64,000 nt of DNA, from assembly GCF_002288925.2 (NCBI RefSeq), contig NW_022098001.1, forward strand, positions 17,828,410 through 17,892,409, read 5' to 3'. Both the position numbers and the translations under genes were made by a program. The notes beneath the pieces are model-generated. The model was not told the DNA's origin. It saw only the letters and a list, made by a program, of their open reading frames with translations, and did no database searches. The DNA is from Delphinapterus leucas. Its lineage: Eukaryota > Chordata > Mammalia > Artiodactyla > Monodontidae. Of this stretch, positions 34,691 to 45,483 are shown one piece after another (the first letter of the stretch is position 1; the number at the start of each line of letters is the position of its first letter).

Positions 34691-36281
34691 TTTGAGGGAA
34701 TATACTAGAAAATTTTAGAACGAATAGTCTGTATGACACATATTCTATGGATAATAATGAAAAGTTCAGAAATTCATAACATATCTCTATGATGAATTAA
34801 CAAAATTAAGAGGACTTCTTGGCATATACAGGTATGGGTTTAGAAACTGAGGAAGAATGACAGTTGTAAATCTAAGTACTGTTCCTTCAAAAGAAATTCT
34901 TTTCTGAGACAAGAATAGATACCAAACTAGCTGTTAGAGATTAAGCCTAGGATCAGGGTTTGGGATTGACCACTGCTATCATAAAATCCCCAATCTTTTG
35001 AAAAACAAAAAGGCAAGGAACACTAAACCTCATATATCAGGTCCCAGGTACTTGCCTTCGGTGGTGTCTATGGATTCCTCAATTCCAAAACAACACACAA
35101 TCCAATAAGTAACATTTGAATGGACATTTTCCAATAAACTTGAAGAGTTAAAAAAAAAAAAAGCAAAACAAAACAATTAGCAGATAACTACAAAATGCAA
35201 TCAACATGGTACTTTTTGTTTTGCTTTGTTTTAGACAGTTGTTTGGGACTGTATCTGATTGACCGTCAATGTGGTTATTACAAACATTGTAAAGGCTGCA
35301 ATGCATTGTAAAAAAAACCACAGTACACAGCTATTTGGTAATGCCATCAATTGCTCTACAGTAAATTGTGAATATAGATATGTTCAGAGCACAAAGCAGA
35401 AAAGAGTTGAGATGAATCCCAGATAAAGCATAAAAGCATAGACTTCTCTTTTTTTCTCTTTCCCTGAAAACTTTCATCTCATAAATTGAAACAGTGTCTT
35501 ATTGTCCTGACCAAAATCACTTTTTATTTTCAGGAAAACACCATGAAAATTAACGTCTACTAACATCAATGTTGGTTTGAAGTAAAGAGTCTATTATAAC
35601 TCCATTAGAAGAGAATTGCTTGTGGCATCAAATTACCGTGGGAAACGAGTCCATGCTCTGCCTTCCCATACACACATTGCTAAGACCCTGTAGAGAATCC
35701 ATTAGTGGGACACAGAGTCCACTTTTCTTTGCCTTAGGAAAACAGTAACCTGTAATTTTTCTTTGCCCGAGGTTTTAAAAAGGCCATTCCTGGCTGAGTC
35801 TTATGCATGCTGTCAGAGTCCCATGTCCAACTCATAGTTCTCCTAGTTACCATCTGGACACCTTCTCAAAAAAAAGAAGACACAGTGGAATCAGCCTTCC
35901 TTGTTTCACAGTATATCGAGTGAGCAAGGACTTCATTTTAGCTGAGCTCTCTTTCTTGATTTTCTATTTCTGTTATAAATTTGATTTTAATTTTATAAAA
36001 TAAGATTCTCAAATATTTAGTTTTAGTATAATATTAGGTATATTCTGTCATCAAAAATTTACATTTGATTTTGTGAGGTTTTAACAATGATATGGAAATT
36101 TAACTACACTGTGTTAAAACAGATTCTTTGTCATTAAAGAAGGCCATATTTTAATGGTCATAGTATAATGTTCAAATGCATGATATCAAAGTATCTCAGC
36201 CTGATGTTACTTTAAAAGATGACACAAAACATTAAAATGATTATTAGAGTAGGTCAAATATGGATTATGCTTACTTAAAGA
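34691..36281. other. Unassigned AT-rich sequence
   Basis: No gene or repeat recognised over about 1.6 kb. There is a run of A at about 35150-35162, and 35803-36003 is a 66-codon frame without recognisable product. Confidence 0.5.
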
Positions 36282-36295
36282 CACAATAATTTCTT
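36282..36295 (+). repeat. Left TSD of CHR SINE
   Basis: 'cacaataatttctt' recurs at 36514-36527 with one mismatch. Confidence 0.85.
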
Positions 36296-36513
36296 TTTCT
36301 CTCTTTTTTTTTTTTTTTTTTGCAGTAAGCGGGCCTCTCACTGTTGTGGCCTCTCCTGTTGCAGAGCACAGGCTCCGGACGCGCAGGCTCAGCGGCCATG
36401 GCTCATGGGCCCAGCCGCTCCGCGGCATGTGGGATCTTCCCGGACCGGGGCACGAACCAGTGTCCCCTGCATTGGCAGGCGGACTCTCAACCACTGTGCC
36501 ACCAGGGAAGCCC
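36296..36513 (-). mobile_element. CHR-family SINE, minus strand
   Basis: Poly(T) at the left, then the reverse complement of the CHR body ('gcgggcctctcactgttgtg', 'agcggccatggctcatggg') ending 'ccaccagggaagccc'. Little decay and a 14-bp TSD indicate a fairly recent insertion. The three open frames here (two on plus, one on minus) come from the SINE. Confidence 0.95.
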
Positions 36514-36527
36514 CACATTAATTTCTT
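36514..36527 (+). repeat. Right TSD of CHR SINE
   Basis: 'cacattaatttctt', partner of 36282-36295. Confidence 0.85.
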
Positions 36528-37089
36528 GATTGTTTATGTTAATGGAGAAAAAAGATATAAATCTTAGATATGGAGAGTCTTTATATTAAAAGGCACAATT
36601 TTAATTCAGTAGCTTAATACTTAACTCCATCAAATCTAAACCATGTTAAAGTTCATGGATGGGATGATTTGAATCTCCTTTAGGTTAATTATTTTAAGGG
36701 CTTGGACTAGTGGTAAAGCAGCTATGTTTTCCCAAGAGGGACTTCTGTCTTGTTTTTAGATACTTTCATATTACATAATATTGTTTTTTTCCTTCTCTAA
36801 TGATTTATATATTCTTTTGAAGTGATAGGAGTTTGGTGGAACAAAAGAGGAAATACCACCAGACACATTGCTTTGGTTATGGGTATATTACTCATCATGT
36901 AATCTGATTTCACCTCTTGTGACCTTTGAATCTTGGATAACTGCCCCTTTTGATCATACGGTATTGTCATTCAGGATGGAGGTAATGATTACATAGCAAT
37001 AGGCTATAATGATGATCCAACAAAGAAAAGGCAAAATTCTAGATAATTTACATATCACCATGTATTCAACCAATGAATAGTTAATAGCA
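36528..37089. other. Unassigned AT-rich sequence
   Basis: Nothing recognised. Confidence 0.5.
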
Positions 37090-38415
37090 ACAGCATTTGG
37101 CATAGCTCACTACTCCATTCTTCTTGAACTACATCATTCACTGGACACTTTTAGGTTCTCCTCCTTCCTTATTGTTCACTTAGCATTCTTGCTTGTCTCC
37201 ATCTTTAATTTCCAACCTCTAAACAATGGAATGTCTTAGGATTCCATCCTGGCATCACTTCTTTCCATTATATACCAATAAACTCTTGGTGGACTCATCT
37301 TTTCCCATGGTTTTAAACACCATCTTCATGCTAATGACTTCAGGTTCATGAATCCAGCCTGACTTCTCCTTGAAATGTCTCCAACTGTCTATTAATATCC
37401 AGTTCTGTTTTTTGACACTAATTCTTGATGTCTAAAAGGCATCTCAAAATTAACTTTTCTAAAACTAACTTCTTGATTCCTCTCTCTTAAACTTGTTTTT
37501 CCCTCAGCTGTCCCTTGTCAATTAATAGCCATCTCATTCTTCTATTTAGAAGTCTTCCTTGTTCCCTCTCTTTTTTTTCACAGGGCAGACCTGATCCATT
37601 AACGAATCCCTCTGGTTCTACTTCAAAATATATCCAGAATCCAATCGATTCTCCCCAATACCACCATTGGCCCCTGGTCCAAGTGACTACTATTTTTTTT
37701 TTTTTTTTTGCCTGGATTTCATAGTAGTCTGTAATTATCATTCCTGCTTACTCTGCTACTATTTATTTCTTACAAAGCAACCAGAATTGATACCTTTCAC
37801 AACAAGCTCAGATTATCATTATTCAGCTTAAACTTTCCAAAGTCAGCTCATTTTATTCAGCATAAATTCCCAAGCTTTGATTATTGCTTACAAGCTACAT
37901 GATCGGGCTCCTGTTTCTTTCTCTAGCTTTATCTCACACCACTCTGATTACTCTCTCTGTCCTGATACATTGCTGTGTTGTCTTTCTTACTGCTCCTGGA
38001 ATGTGCCAAGCACAATCCCATCACATGGCCTTTGCAATTGCTATTCTCTCTGCCTATGTATATGTCTATTTATTTACATATTTATAGATAGATAAATATC
38101 ACTGCATTACTTTATACAAGTTTTTGTTCAAATGTTACCTTAAAAGAGAAACCTTCCAGGACCACTCTAAATAGAACAGCACACCCATCTATTATATGTT
38201 CATATCTATTTACCTTGCTTATTTTACCTAGTAGTACTTCAGAGCACTAACATTGAATAGGTTTATTTGTTTATTGTGCCTCTCCCCACAACCACGATGT
38301 ACATCCCTTAACGGCAGAAATTTGGTTTTATTCTCTGAAGAATCTTCAGTTTCAAGGGTAGTATGTAGTAGGTCTTAACAACAACATCTGAGAGTCAATG
38401 AATTTGTTATACCTT
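37090..38415 (+). mobile_element. Long L2 LINE (end of ORF and 3' end)
   Basis: About 1.3 kb follows L2 in sense. Coding-region text comes first ('aggcatctcaaaattaactt', 'ttcaaaatatatccagaatc', 'cctggtccaagtgactac'), then 'aagctacatgatcgggctcc', 'gcctttgcaattgctattct', 'aaccttccaggaccactct', and the 3' end 'gtagtatgtagtaggtctta'. It is the longest L2 piece in the window. The poly(T) run at 37691-37708 is a later local expansion. No open reverse transcriptase frame remains. Confidence 0.85.
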
Positions 38416-39649
38416 ATACTAGGGAACATGCTGTCCTGAGTTCACGTAACTTTTAAAGTTTTTTCTGTTTTAAAGAAAGAAGTATCAGCTTCCCATGCTG
38501 TCTTTCAATTTCTCAAAAACCTGCTTAAAATATAAATGATTACATAAACTCTAAAAACAAGCCTGCTACTTTGGCAAAGAGACAACCATGGAATCTCTTG
38601 CCATTTATTTGCTAGTTCTGAATTTCTTTTTTTCAAACTATTAACTCCTTTGCTTGTAAAATTATTCACATAGAATCCCTCTCAGTCTTAAAACATTTGT
38701 TCAATTTTGTGGTCTATGATTGTGGCTATCTATACTTCTTAATGTTTGCCCTTGAATGCTAGTAAATAAATCTTAAATCTTCACTAGCTAATCAGCCTAC
38801 TTAACAGCAATATTAAGTATCAGGCTTATGTATATGAAATAAGTATATTGCTCCTATAATTTTTAGGAAATATCTTATTTGTGTGGCCAGATATCAGTTT
38901 TCATTCAATATATGATCCTTGGGTTAAGGGTCTCAGCATATATGCACTTAAGACCAATTTTCTCACTTATTACAACTGAACAAAGCAAATGCATAGATAT
39001 CTCCTGATGAGATATACATTCTGTGAAATCCTACTTTGACTTGCAAGAACTTCCCAAATTCATCCAGAAGGTAAAAGGGATAAAAATACATGAAAGAGTT
39101 TTTCATTATTAAAAAAAAACAAAACAGAAAAGTGTAAAGTATTTGGGATTTCCTTATTAAAAAAATTCAAGCTAACTCTCCTAGAATTCTCTGTCCCCTG
39201 CATCTGCCTTCCTGGTGTTCATCACATTTTGGTAGAATTATATTCTCCTCACTTCGGTTAATTGTGGGAAAAAGCAAACATTGGCTTCCTTTTCAGTATT
39301 CAAATATTATATTACTATTGTCAAGTATCCAGATTTAGCACCAATTTGTTCCCAGGTGTGTTTCATTCAAACCAAGAATATCTGCTTAGTGTTATCCATC
39401 ACAAAATAATAATTCTCTTGGGTTTTTCCTCATACATACTTTCAGAATCAAACTGAATTTGTTTTTTGGCATATGACCAGTGGTTTATGTTCCAGATTTT
39501 TGACAGCATGCTCTTCTGGCTGCAGAGGAACTAAGAAAACCTTCATATAGAATTCTTACCAATAATCATATCTTTTATGATATGCTCGCTTAACTATACT
39601 TTTATGGAATAATTTCTTCAGCATGCTATGGATTCATGTATAATATATG
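38416..39649. other. Unassigned AT-rich sequence
   Basis: No gene or repeat recognised over about 1.2 kb. Confidence 0.5.
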
Positions 39650-40202
39650 AACATTAGAACAATTTCCTTCAATACACTTTTCTCCCTTCCAGTCCTGTGT
39701 CCTATTCTGGACACAATAAATTTATGGTCAATAAATTTACTTCCACTTAAGTTATATACCACTTTGTCCATTGTTACTCTTTCTGCTTTAATTAGTCAAA
39801 TGTATTTTAATAAAATTTTGAAACAAGAAGTAATCCTTTAAATTTACCCACAAATTTATGGTTTCAGGCACTATTCCTTCTTTTAGGAAGATATGAGTTT
39901 CTATCTGGACGCTTTTTCCTTTAACCTAAAGAACCTTTTATATTTATTTTAATGCAGACCTCCTAGGGACAAATTCTATCAGATTTTGTTATTCTGAAAA
40001 GGTTTTATTTTACTTTCATTTTTGAAGGATTTTTTGCTGGGTATAGAATTCTAAATCAACTTTTCTTTTCTTTCAACTCTAGTGAAATCATCTGATTTTC
40101 TTGTGGCTTACGTTATATGTAACAGGAATTAGGTAGAATTTCTTTATATTTGGTCTCATATGTAACAAGTCATTTCCTCTAAAGACTTTTTTTTCATCAT
40201 TT
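39650..40202 (-). mobile_element. Old L1M (HAL1-like) fragment, left part
   Basis: Antisense L1M text, clear from about 39,960: 'tttgaaggattttttgctgg', 'gggtatagaattctaa', 'atgtaacaagtcatttcctc'. It stops at 40202 and resumes at 45484 in exact register ('tcatcatttg', then 'agactatgatgtgccttggt'), so it is the host split by the 5.3-kb L1 between. The left boundary is approximate. Confidence 0.75.
40194..40202 (+). repeat. Left TSD of minus-strand L1
   Basis: 'tcatcattt' recurs at 45484-45492. Confidence 0.75.
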
Positions 40203-41393
40203 TTTTAAAATTGGAGTATAGTTGCTTTACAGTGTTATGTTAGTTTCTTTTGAACAGCAAAGTGAATCAGCCACACATATACATATATCCCCTCTTCCTT
40301 GGATTTCCTTCCCATTTAGGTCACCACAGAACATTGAGTAGAGTTCCATGTGCTATACAGTCTGTTCTCATTAGCTATCAATTTTATACATATTAGTGTA
40401 TATATGCCAATCTCAGTTTCCCAATCCATCCCACCTCCCACCCCCTTGGTATGCATACACTTGTTCTCTACTTCTGTGTCTCTATTTCTGCTTTGCAATT
40501 CAGTTCATCTACACCATTTTTCTAGATTCCACATATATGCGTTAATATACAATATTTGTTTTTCTCTTTCTGACTTACTTCACTCTATATGACAGTCTCT
40601 AAGTCCATCCACGTCTCTGCAAATGGCACTATTTTGTTCCTTTCAATGGCTGAGTAATATCCCATTGTATATATGTACCACATCTTTATCCATTCCTCTG
40701 TTGATGGACATTTAGGTGGCTTCCATATCCTGGCTACTGTAAATAGTGCTGCAATGAACATCAGGGTGCATGTATATTTTTGAATTATGGTTTTCTATAG
40801 GTATATGCCCAGAAGTGGGATTGTTGGGTCATATGGTAGTTCTATTTTCAGTTTCTTTAAGGAAACTCCATGTTGTTCTCCATAATAGTTGTATCAATTT
40901 ACACTCCCACCAACAGTGTAAGAGGGTTCCCTTTTCTCCACACTCTCTCCAGCATTTATTGTTTGCAGATATTTTGATGGTGGCCATTCTGACTGGTGTG
41001 AGGTGATACCTCCATGTAGTTTCAATTTGCATTTCTCTAATAATGAGTAATGTTGAGCATCTTTCCATGTGTTTGTTGGCCAACTGTATGTCTTCTTTGG
41101 AGAAATGTCTATTTAGGTCTTCTGCCCATTTTCTGACTGGGTTATTTGTTTTCTTGTTATTGAGCTGCATGAGCTGTTTGTATATTTTGGGGATTAATCG
41201 CTTGTCAGTTGCTTTATTTGCAAATTTTTTTGCCCATTCTGAGGGTTGTCTTTTCTTCTTGTTTATGGTTTCCTTTGTTGTGTAAAAGATTTTAAGGTTC
41301 ATTAGGTCTCATTTGTTTTTTTTGTTTGTTTGTTTTTATTTTCATTACTCTAGGAGGTGGGTCAAAAAAGATCTTGCTGTGATTTATGTCATA

Positions 41394-41537
41394 GAGTGTT
41401 CTTCCTAGGTTTTCCTCTAAGAGGTTTATAGTCTCTGGCATTACATTTAGGTCTTTAATCCATTTTGAGTTTATTTTTGTATATGGTGTTAGGAAGTGTT
41501 CTAATTTCATTCTTTTACACACAGCTGTCCAGTTTTC
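41394..41537 (+). repeat. Left copy of 144/141-bp direct repeat
   Basis: Begins 'gagtgttcttcctagg' and ends 'ctgtccagttttc'. It is antisense L1 ORF2 sequence that recurs at 41821-41961 on the other side of an inserted L1 3' fragment. By eye the copies differ at roughly 20 positions, plus a 4-bp gap. Confidence 0.9.
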
Positions 41538-41820
41538 AGGGAAGGGTAAGCTGGGACGAAGCCAGAGAGTGGAACTGACATATATACACTATCAAATGTA
41601 AAACAGATAGCTAGTGGGAAGCAGCTGCATAGACCAGGGAGATCAGCTCGGTACCTTGTGACCACCTAGAGGGGTGGGATAGAGACAGTGGGAGGGAGGC
41701 ACAAGAAGGAGGGATATGGGGATATATGTATACACATAGCTGATTCATTTTGTTATACAGCAGAAACTAACACAACATTGTAAAGCAATTATACTCCAAT
41801 AAAGATGCTAAAAAAAAAAA
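41538..41820 (+). mobile_element. 5'-truncated L1 3' UTR fragment nested in L1
   Basis: Plus-strand L1 3' UTR from 'gggaagggtaagctgggac' to 'ctccaataaagatgctaa' and 11 A. It lies inside a minus-strand L1 and is bracketed by long direct repeats of the host. By eye it differs from the family 3' UTR at about 7 percent of positions. Same subtype as at 7551 and 61709. Confidence 0.93.
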
Positions 41821-41961
41821 GAGTGTTCTATGTTTTTTTTATAAGAGCTTTATAGTGTCCAGCCTTACATTTAGGTCTTTAATCCATTTTGAGTTTATTT
41901 TTGTGTATGGTGTTAGGTAGTGTTCTAATAACAGTCTTTTACATGTAGCTTTCCAGTTTTC
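41821..41961 (+). repeat. Right copy of 144/141-bp direct repeat
   Basis: Begins directly after the poly(A) with 'gagtgttctatgtttt' and ends 'tttccagttttc', where the host L1 continues with 'ccagcaccacttattgaag'. Confidence 0.9.
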
Positions 41962-43189
41962 CCAGCACCACTTATTGAAGAGACTGTCTTTTCTCCATCT
42001 TGCCTCCTAATTCATAGATTAGGTGACCACAGGTGCATGGGTTTATCTCTGGGTTTTTTATCCTGTTTCATTGATCTATATTTCTGTTTTTGTGCCAGTA
42101 CCATGATGTTTTGATTACTGTAGTTTTGTTATAATCAGAAGTCAGGGAACCTGTTTCCTACAGCTCCATTTTTCTTACTCAAGGTTGCTTTGGCTATTCG
42201 GGGTCTTTTATGTTTTCACAGAAATTGTAAAATTTTGTTCTAATTCTGTGAAAAATACCATTGGTAATTTCATAGAGATTGCATTGAATCTGTAGATTGC
42301 TTTGGATAGTATAGCCATTTTCACAATATTGATTCTTCCAATCCAAGAACATGTTTTATCCTCCATCTGTTTGTGTTGTATTTGATTTCTTTCATTGGTA
42401 TCTTATAGTTTTGTGAGTACAGGTCTTTTGTCTCTTTAGGTAGGTCAATTCCTAGGTGTTTCATTCTTTTTATTTATTTTTTTTGCAATGGTAAATGGGA
42501 TTGTTTCCTTAATCTCTCTTTCGGATTTTTCATTGTTAGTGTATAGGAATGAAAGAGATTTCTGTGTATTAATTTTGTATCCTGCAAATTTACCAAATTC
42601 ATTGATCAGCTCTAGTAGTTTCCTGGTGGCACCTTTAGTATTTTCTCTGTACTGTATCATGTCATCTGCAAACAGTGAGAGTTTTACTTCTTCTTTGTCA
42701 ATTTGTATTCCTTTTATTTCTTTTTCTTCTCTGATTGCCATGGCTAGGACTTCCAAAACTATGTTGAATAATAGTGGTGAGAGTGGATCTTAGAGGAAAT
42801 GGTTTCAGACTTTCACCATTGAGAATGATGTTTGTTATGGGTTTTTCTTATATGGCCTTTATTATGTTGAGGTAGGTTCCTTCTATGCCCACTTTCTGGA
42901 GAGTTTTTTATCATAAATGGGTGTTGAATTATGTCAAAAGTTTTTCTACATCTATGGAGATGATCATATGGTTTTTATTCTTCAATTTCTTAATATGGTG
43001 TATCACATTGATTGATATGTATATATTGAGGAATCTTTGCGTCCCTGGGTTAAATCTCACTGATCCTGCTGTATGATCCTTTTAATGTGTTGTTGGATTC
43101 TGTTTGCTACTATTTTTTTGAGGATTTCCATAGCTATATTCATCAGTGATATTGGTCTGTAATTTTCTTTTTTGTTGTTTGTCTTTTTT

Positions 43190-43485
43190 TGTTTTCTTTT
43201 TTTGTTGCCTCAGTTATTCTGCTATTGAGTCCTTCTAGTGTATTTTTAATTTCAGTTATTGTGTTGTTCATCACTGTTTTTTCTTTAGTTTCTCTAGGTT
43301 CTTGTTAAACATTTCTTGTATATCTTCATCCATGCCTCCATTCTATTTCTGAGACTTTTGTGTCATCTTTACTACCATTACTTTTAATTCTTTTCAGGTA
43401 GATTTCCTATTTCCTCTTCATTTATTTGGTCTTGTGGGTTTTTACGTTGCTCTTTCATCTGCAGCATTATTTCTCTGTCTCCTCA
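43190..43485 (-). pseudogene. L1 ORF1 N-terminal remnant
   Basis: The minus-strand start codon at 43483-43485 opens an ORF1-like start (ATG followed by Arg-Arg-Gln-Arg codons). Further left the coiled-coil region is recognisable as the complement of 'gcctcagttattctgctatt'. The C-terminal half of ORF1 and the N-terminal half of ORF2 are absent. Confidence 0.8.
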
Positions 43486-43494
43486 TTTAGACTA

Positions 43495-43507
43495 CTTTAC
43501 TGTGTTT
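43495..43507 (+). repeat. Left TSD of CHR SINE
   Basis: 'ctttactgtgttt', exactly repeated at 43719-43731. Confidence 0.9.
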
Positions 43508-43718
43508 TTTTTTTTTTTTTTTTTGGGGTACACAGGACTCTCACTGTTGTGGCCTCTCCCATTGTGGAGCACAGGCTCCGGACACGCAGGCTCAGCGACC
43601 ATGGCTCATGGGCCCAGCCGCTCCACGGCATGTGGGATCTTCCCGGACTGGGACACAAACCAGTGTCCCCTGCATTGGCAGGCGGACTCTCAACCACTGT
43701 GCCCCCAGGGAAGCCCTG
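43508..43718 (-). mobile_element. CHR-family SINE, minus strand
   Basis: Poly(T), then the reverse complement of the CHR body ('aggctcagcgaccatggctc') ending at '(g)ggaagccc'. Inserted in the 5' UTR of the nested L1 with an exact 13-bp TSD. Open frames over it on either strand are SINE-derived. Confidence 0.95.
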
Positions 43719-43731
43719 CTTTACTGTGTTT
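43719..43731 (+). repeat. Right TSD of CHR SINE
   Basis: Exact partner of 43495-43507. Confidence 0.9.
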
Positions 43732-44516
43732 GAGGTTTCCTTTCTGCAGGCTGCAGAGTCCTAGCTCCTCCTGCTTCTGGTGTCTGTCACCAGTGGGTAA
43801 GTTTAGTCCAGTGTCTTGTGTAGGTTTCCTGGTGGGAGGGACTGCTGCCTGAGCTCTCATAGGTAGAGCTGGATCTTGTCTCTCTGATGGGCTGTAGTCA
43901 TCAGGTGGTGTGTTCAGAGGTGTCAGTGAACTTAGTACAACTTTTGGCAGCCAGTCTACTGGTGGATGGGTTTGTGTTCCTGTCTTGCTTGTTGTTTAGT
44001 GTAAGGTGTGTAACACTGGAGCCTGCATGCAGTTGGGTGGAGCCAGGTCTTGGAGTTGAGATGGAGACATCTGGGAGAGCTCTCACTGTTTAATATTCCC
44101 TGGGGGCCTAGAATTCCCTAGTTGTCCAACATCCTCAGCTGGGTGCTCCCCCACCAGAGAAACAGGCCCAACCCTTAGCCAGGGAATGAAGACCCCACAA
44201 GCCGCATGGCGTGGCAGAAAGAATAAAAGAAAGGAGGGGGGAAGAAAACAAACAGATCAACAAACCCCAAGACAAATGGTAAAAGCAAAACCAAACAAAC
44301 AAAAACAAAGAAACACATGCACACAAAAAGAAACAAAAGCAAAAGCAAACAAAACAACAGAACAACCAGACAAAAGTACTCAAAAATGAAATCAATTAAA
44401 AACAAAACTAACAAAGACAAAAATCAAAATGAAAGCAGAATGTAAACTACAAGAAAAATCAACAAAAACATTAAACAAACACACAAAAATGATCTAACAA
44501 ACAGGATAAAAAAAAT

Positions 44517-44523
44517 CAGAACA
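44517..44523 (+). repeat. Left TSD of CHR SINE
   Basis: 'cagaaca', preceded by A's; repeated at 44737-44743 in the same A-rich context. Confidence 0.65.
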
Positions 44524-44736
44524 GGGCTTCCCTGGTGGCGCAGTGGTTGAGAGTCCGCCTGCCGATGCAGGGGATGTGGGTTCATGCCCCAGTCCAGGAA
44601 GATCCCACATGCCGTGGAGTGGCTAGGCCCATGAGCCATGGCCACTGAGCCTGTGCGTCCGGAGCCTGTGCTCTGCAATGGGAGAGGCCACAACAGTGAG
44701 AGGCCCACGTACCAAAAGGAAAAAAATTTAAAAAAA
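44524..44736 (+). mobile_element. CHR-family SINE, plus strand
   Basis: 'gggcttccctggtggcgcag' start, A and B boxes, body to 'gtgagaggcccacgtacc' and an A-rich tail. It inserted into the A-rich part of the L1 5' UTR. Orientation is opposite to the SINE about 0.8 kb to the left. Confidence 0.95.
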
Positions 44737-44920
44737 CAGAACAAAGAAAAATACAAAAACCAAGAAAAATCACAAAACAAAAAATAAAGTAAAAATAGAA
44801 AAAATTTAAAATTTAAAATTTAAAATTTAAAAATTAAAATAAAAAATATATAAAAATTAAAATAATAATAATAATACAGCAGAACAAAACATTTAAAAAT
44901 AATAGCAATAATAATATTTT
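44737..44920. repeat. A-rich and TTTAAAA low-complexity tract
   Basis: Begins with the 7-bp right TSD, then A-rich text, repeated 'atttaaa' units (about 44795-44835) and AAT repeats (about 44860-44877). Part of the L1 5' UTR. Confidence 0.85.
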
Positions 44921-45483
44921 CCTGAGGTCTCAGCTGTCAGTGTCCTTGCCCCCATCATGAGCCACAGCCAAACTCCTCTTCCCCAGGATGTCCTCCAATT
45001 CCTCTAGGTAGGTAGATCTCTGGACCTGCTCTGGACACTGTGGGAGGCAGCTCAGACTCTGACCTGGCCCCATTACCATGTGTACCTGCCCCCAAATTCC
45101 ACAGTTGCTAGGGAACACTAGTTGTTCATTCAGATATTCCACAGACACAGGGTTTCCCAAGCCTATCACAGGGATTTAATCTGCAGCTTGTGCAGGTGCA
45201 CAGAAAGATTTTCATTCCTCTTCTTTAGTCACCCTGCCCCTGGGGCTGAGTTGTGATTTTATCCCCACCTCTTCAAGTGGGCCACCCACAGGAGTCTGCT
45301 TCTGAGGCTGCCCCAGAGCACTTGGGTCTTCCCTGGTGAGGACAGGGCACGGAGATGGCATGGCTGCTGGAGTCACAGGAGCCCCGGTGGCAACAGGTGC
45401 ACCAGGGAGCGAGTGGCTGCAAGAGATCTGGTCCTTTCAGTGATGAGGTGCGCAAAGAAGCTGGTGGCCACAGGTGTGAGAGC

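Larger units (their letters stand above)
40522..43165 (-). pseudogene. L1 ORF2 remnant (RT and C-terminal domain)
   Basis: Reading on minus, the stop is TAG at 40522-40524. The C-terminal frame 40829-41302 (157 codons) keeps a complete Cys/His motif '[18 protein letters not shown]' preceded by '[20 protein letters not shown]'. The frame 41292-41522 continues N-terminally ('[15 protein letters not shown]'). The reverse transcriptase core lies at 42445-42756 with the catalytic pair in '[15 protein letters not shown]' and '[16 protein letters not shown]'. The endonuclease half is deleted. An L1 fragment with its 144/141-bp flanking repeats splits the C-terminal region at 41394-41961. Confidence 0.92.
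40203..45483 (-). mobile_element. 5.3-kb minus-strand L1, nested and itself hosting insertions
   Basis: From left: T-rich tail and 3' UTR (40203-40521), ORF2 remnant (40522-43165), ORF1 N-terminal remnant (to 43485), then a 5' UTR of about 2 kb reaching 45483. It interrupts an old L1M with a 9-bp TSD. Later insertions inside it are an L1 3' fragment at 41538 and SINEs at 43508 and 44524. The piece from the ORF1 C-terminal half to the middle of ORF2 is missing at about 43165-43192. No ORF is intact. Confidence 0.92.
43486..45483 (-). promoter_or_regulatory. Long L1 5' UTR, minus strand
   Basis: About 1.6 kb of non-SINE sequence between ORF1 and the 5' junction. It includes GC-richer blocks (43740-44200 and 44930-45470) separated by A-rich text (44230-44920). 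In active relatives this region is the L1 internal promoter. Antisense hydrophobic frames (44135-44420) only reflect the T-rich strand. Confidence 0.7.

Noticed and set aside
41394..41961. Reading the antisense L1 as two separate insertions
   Set aside because: The left copy continues the 3' side and the right copy the 5' side of one element, and outer L1M text rejoins across the whole, so one host L1 with a nested insert is simpler.
44135..44420. Hydrophobic minus frames resembling membrane proteins
   Set aside because: They arise from the T-rich complement of the A-rich L1 5' UTR; no start context or homology.
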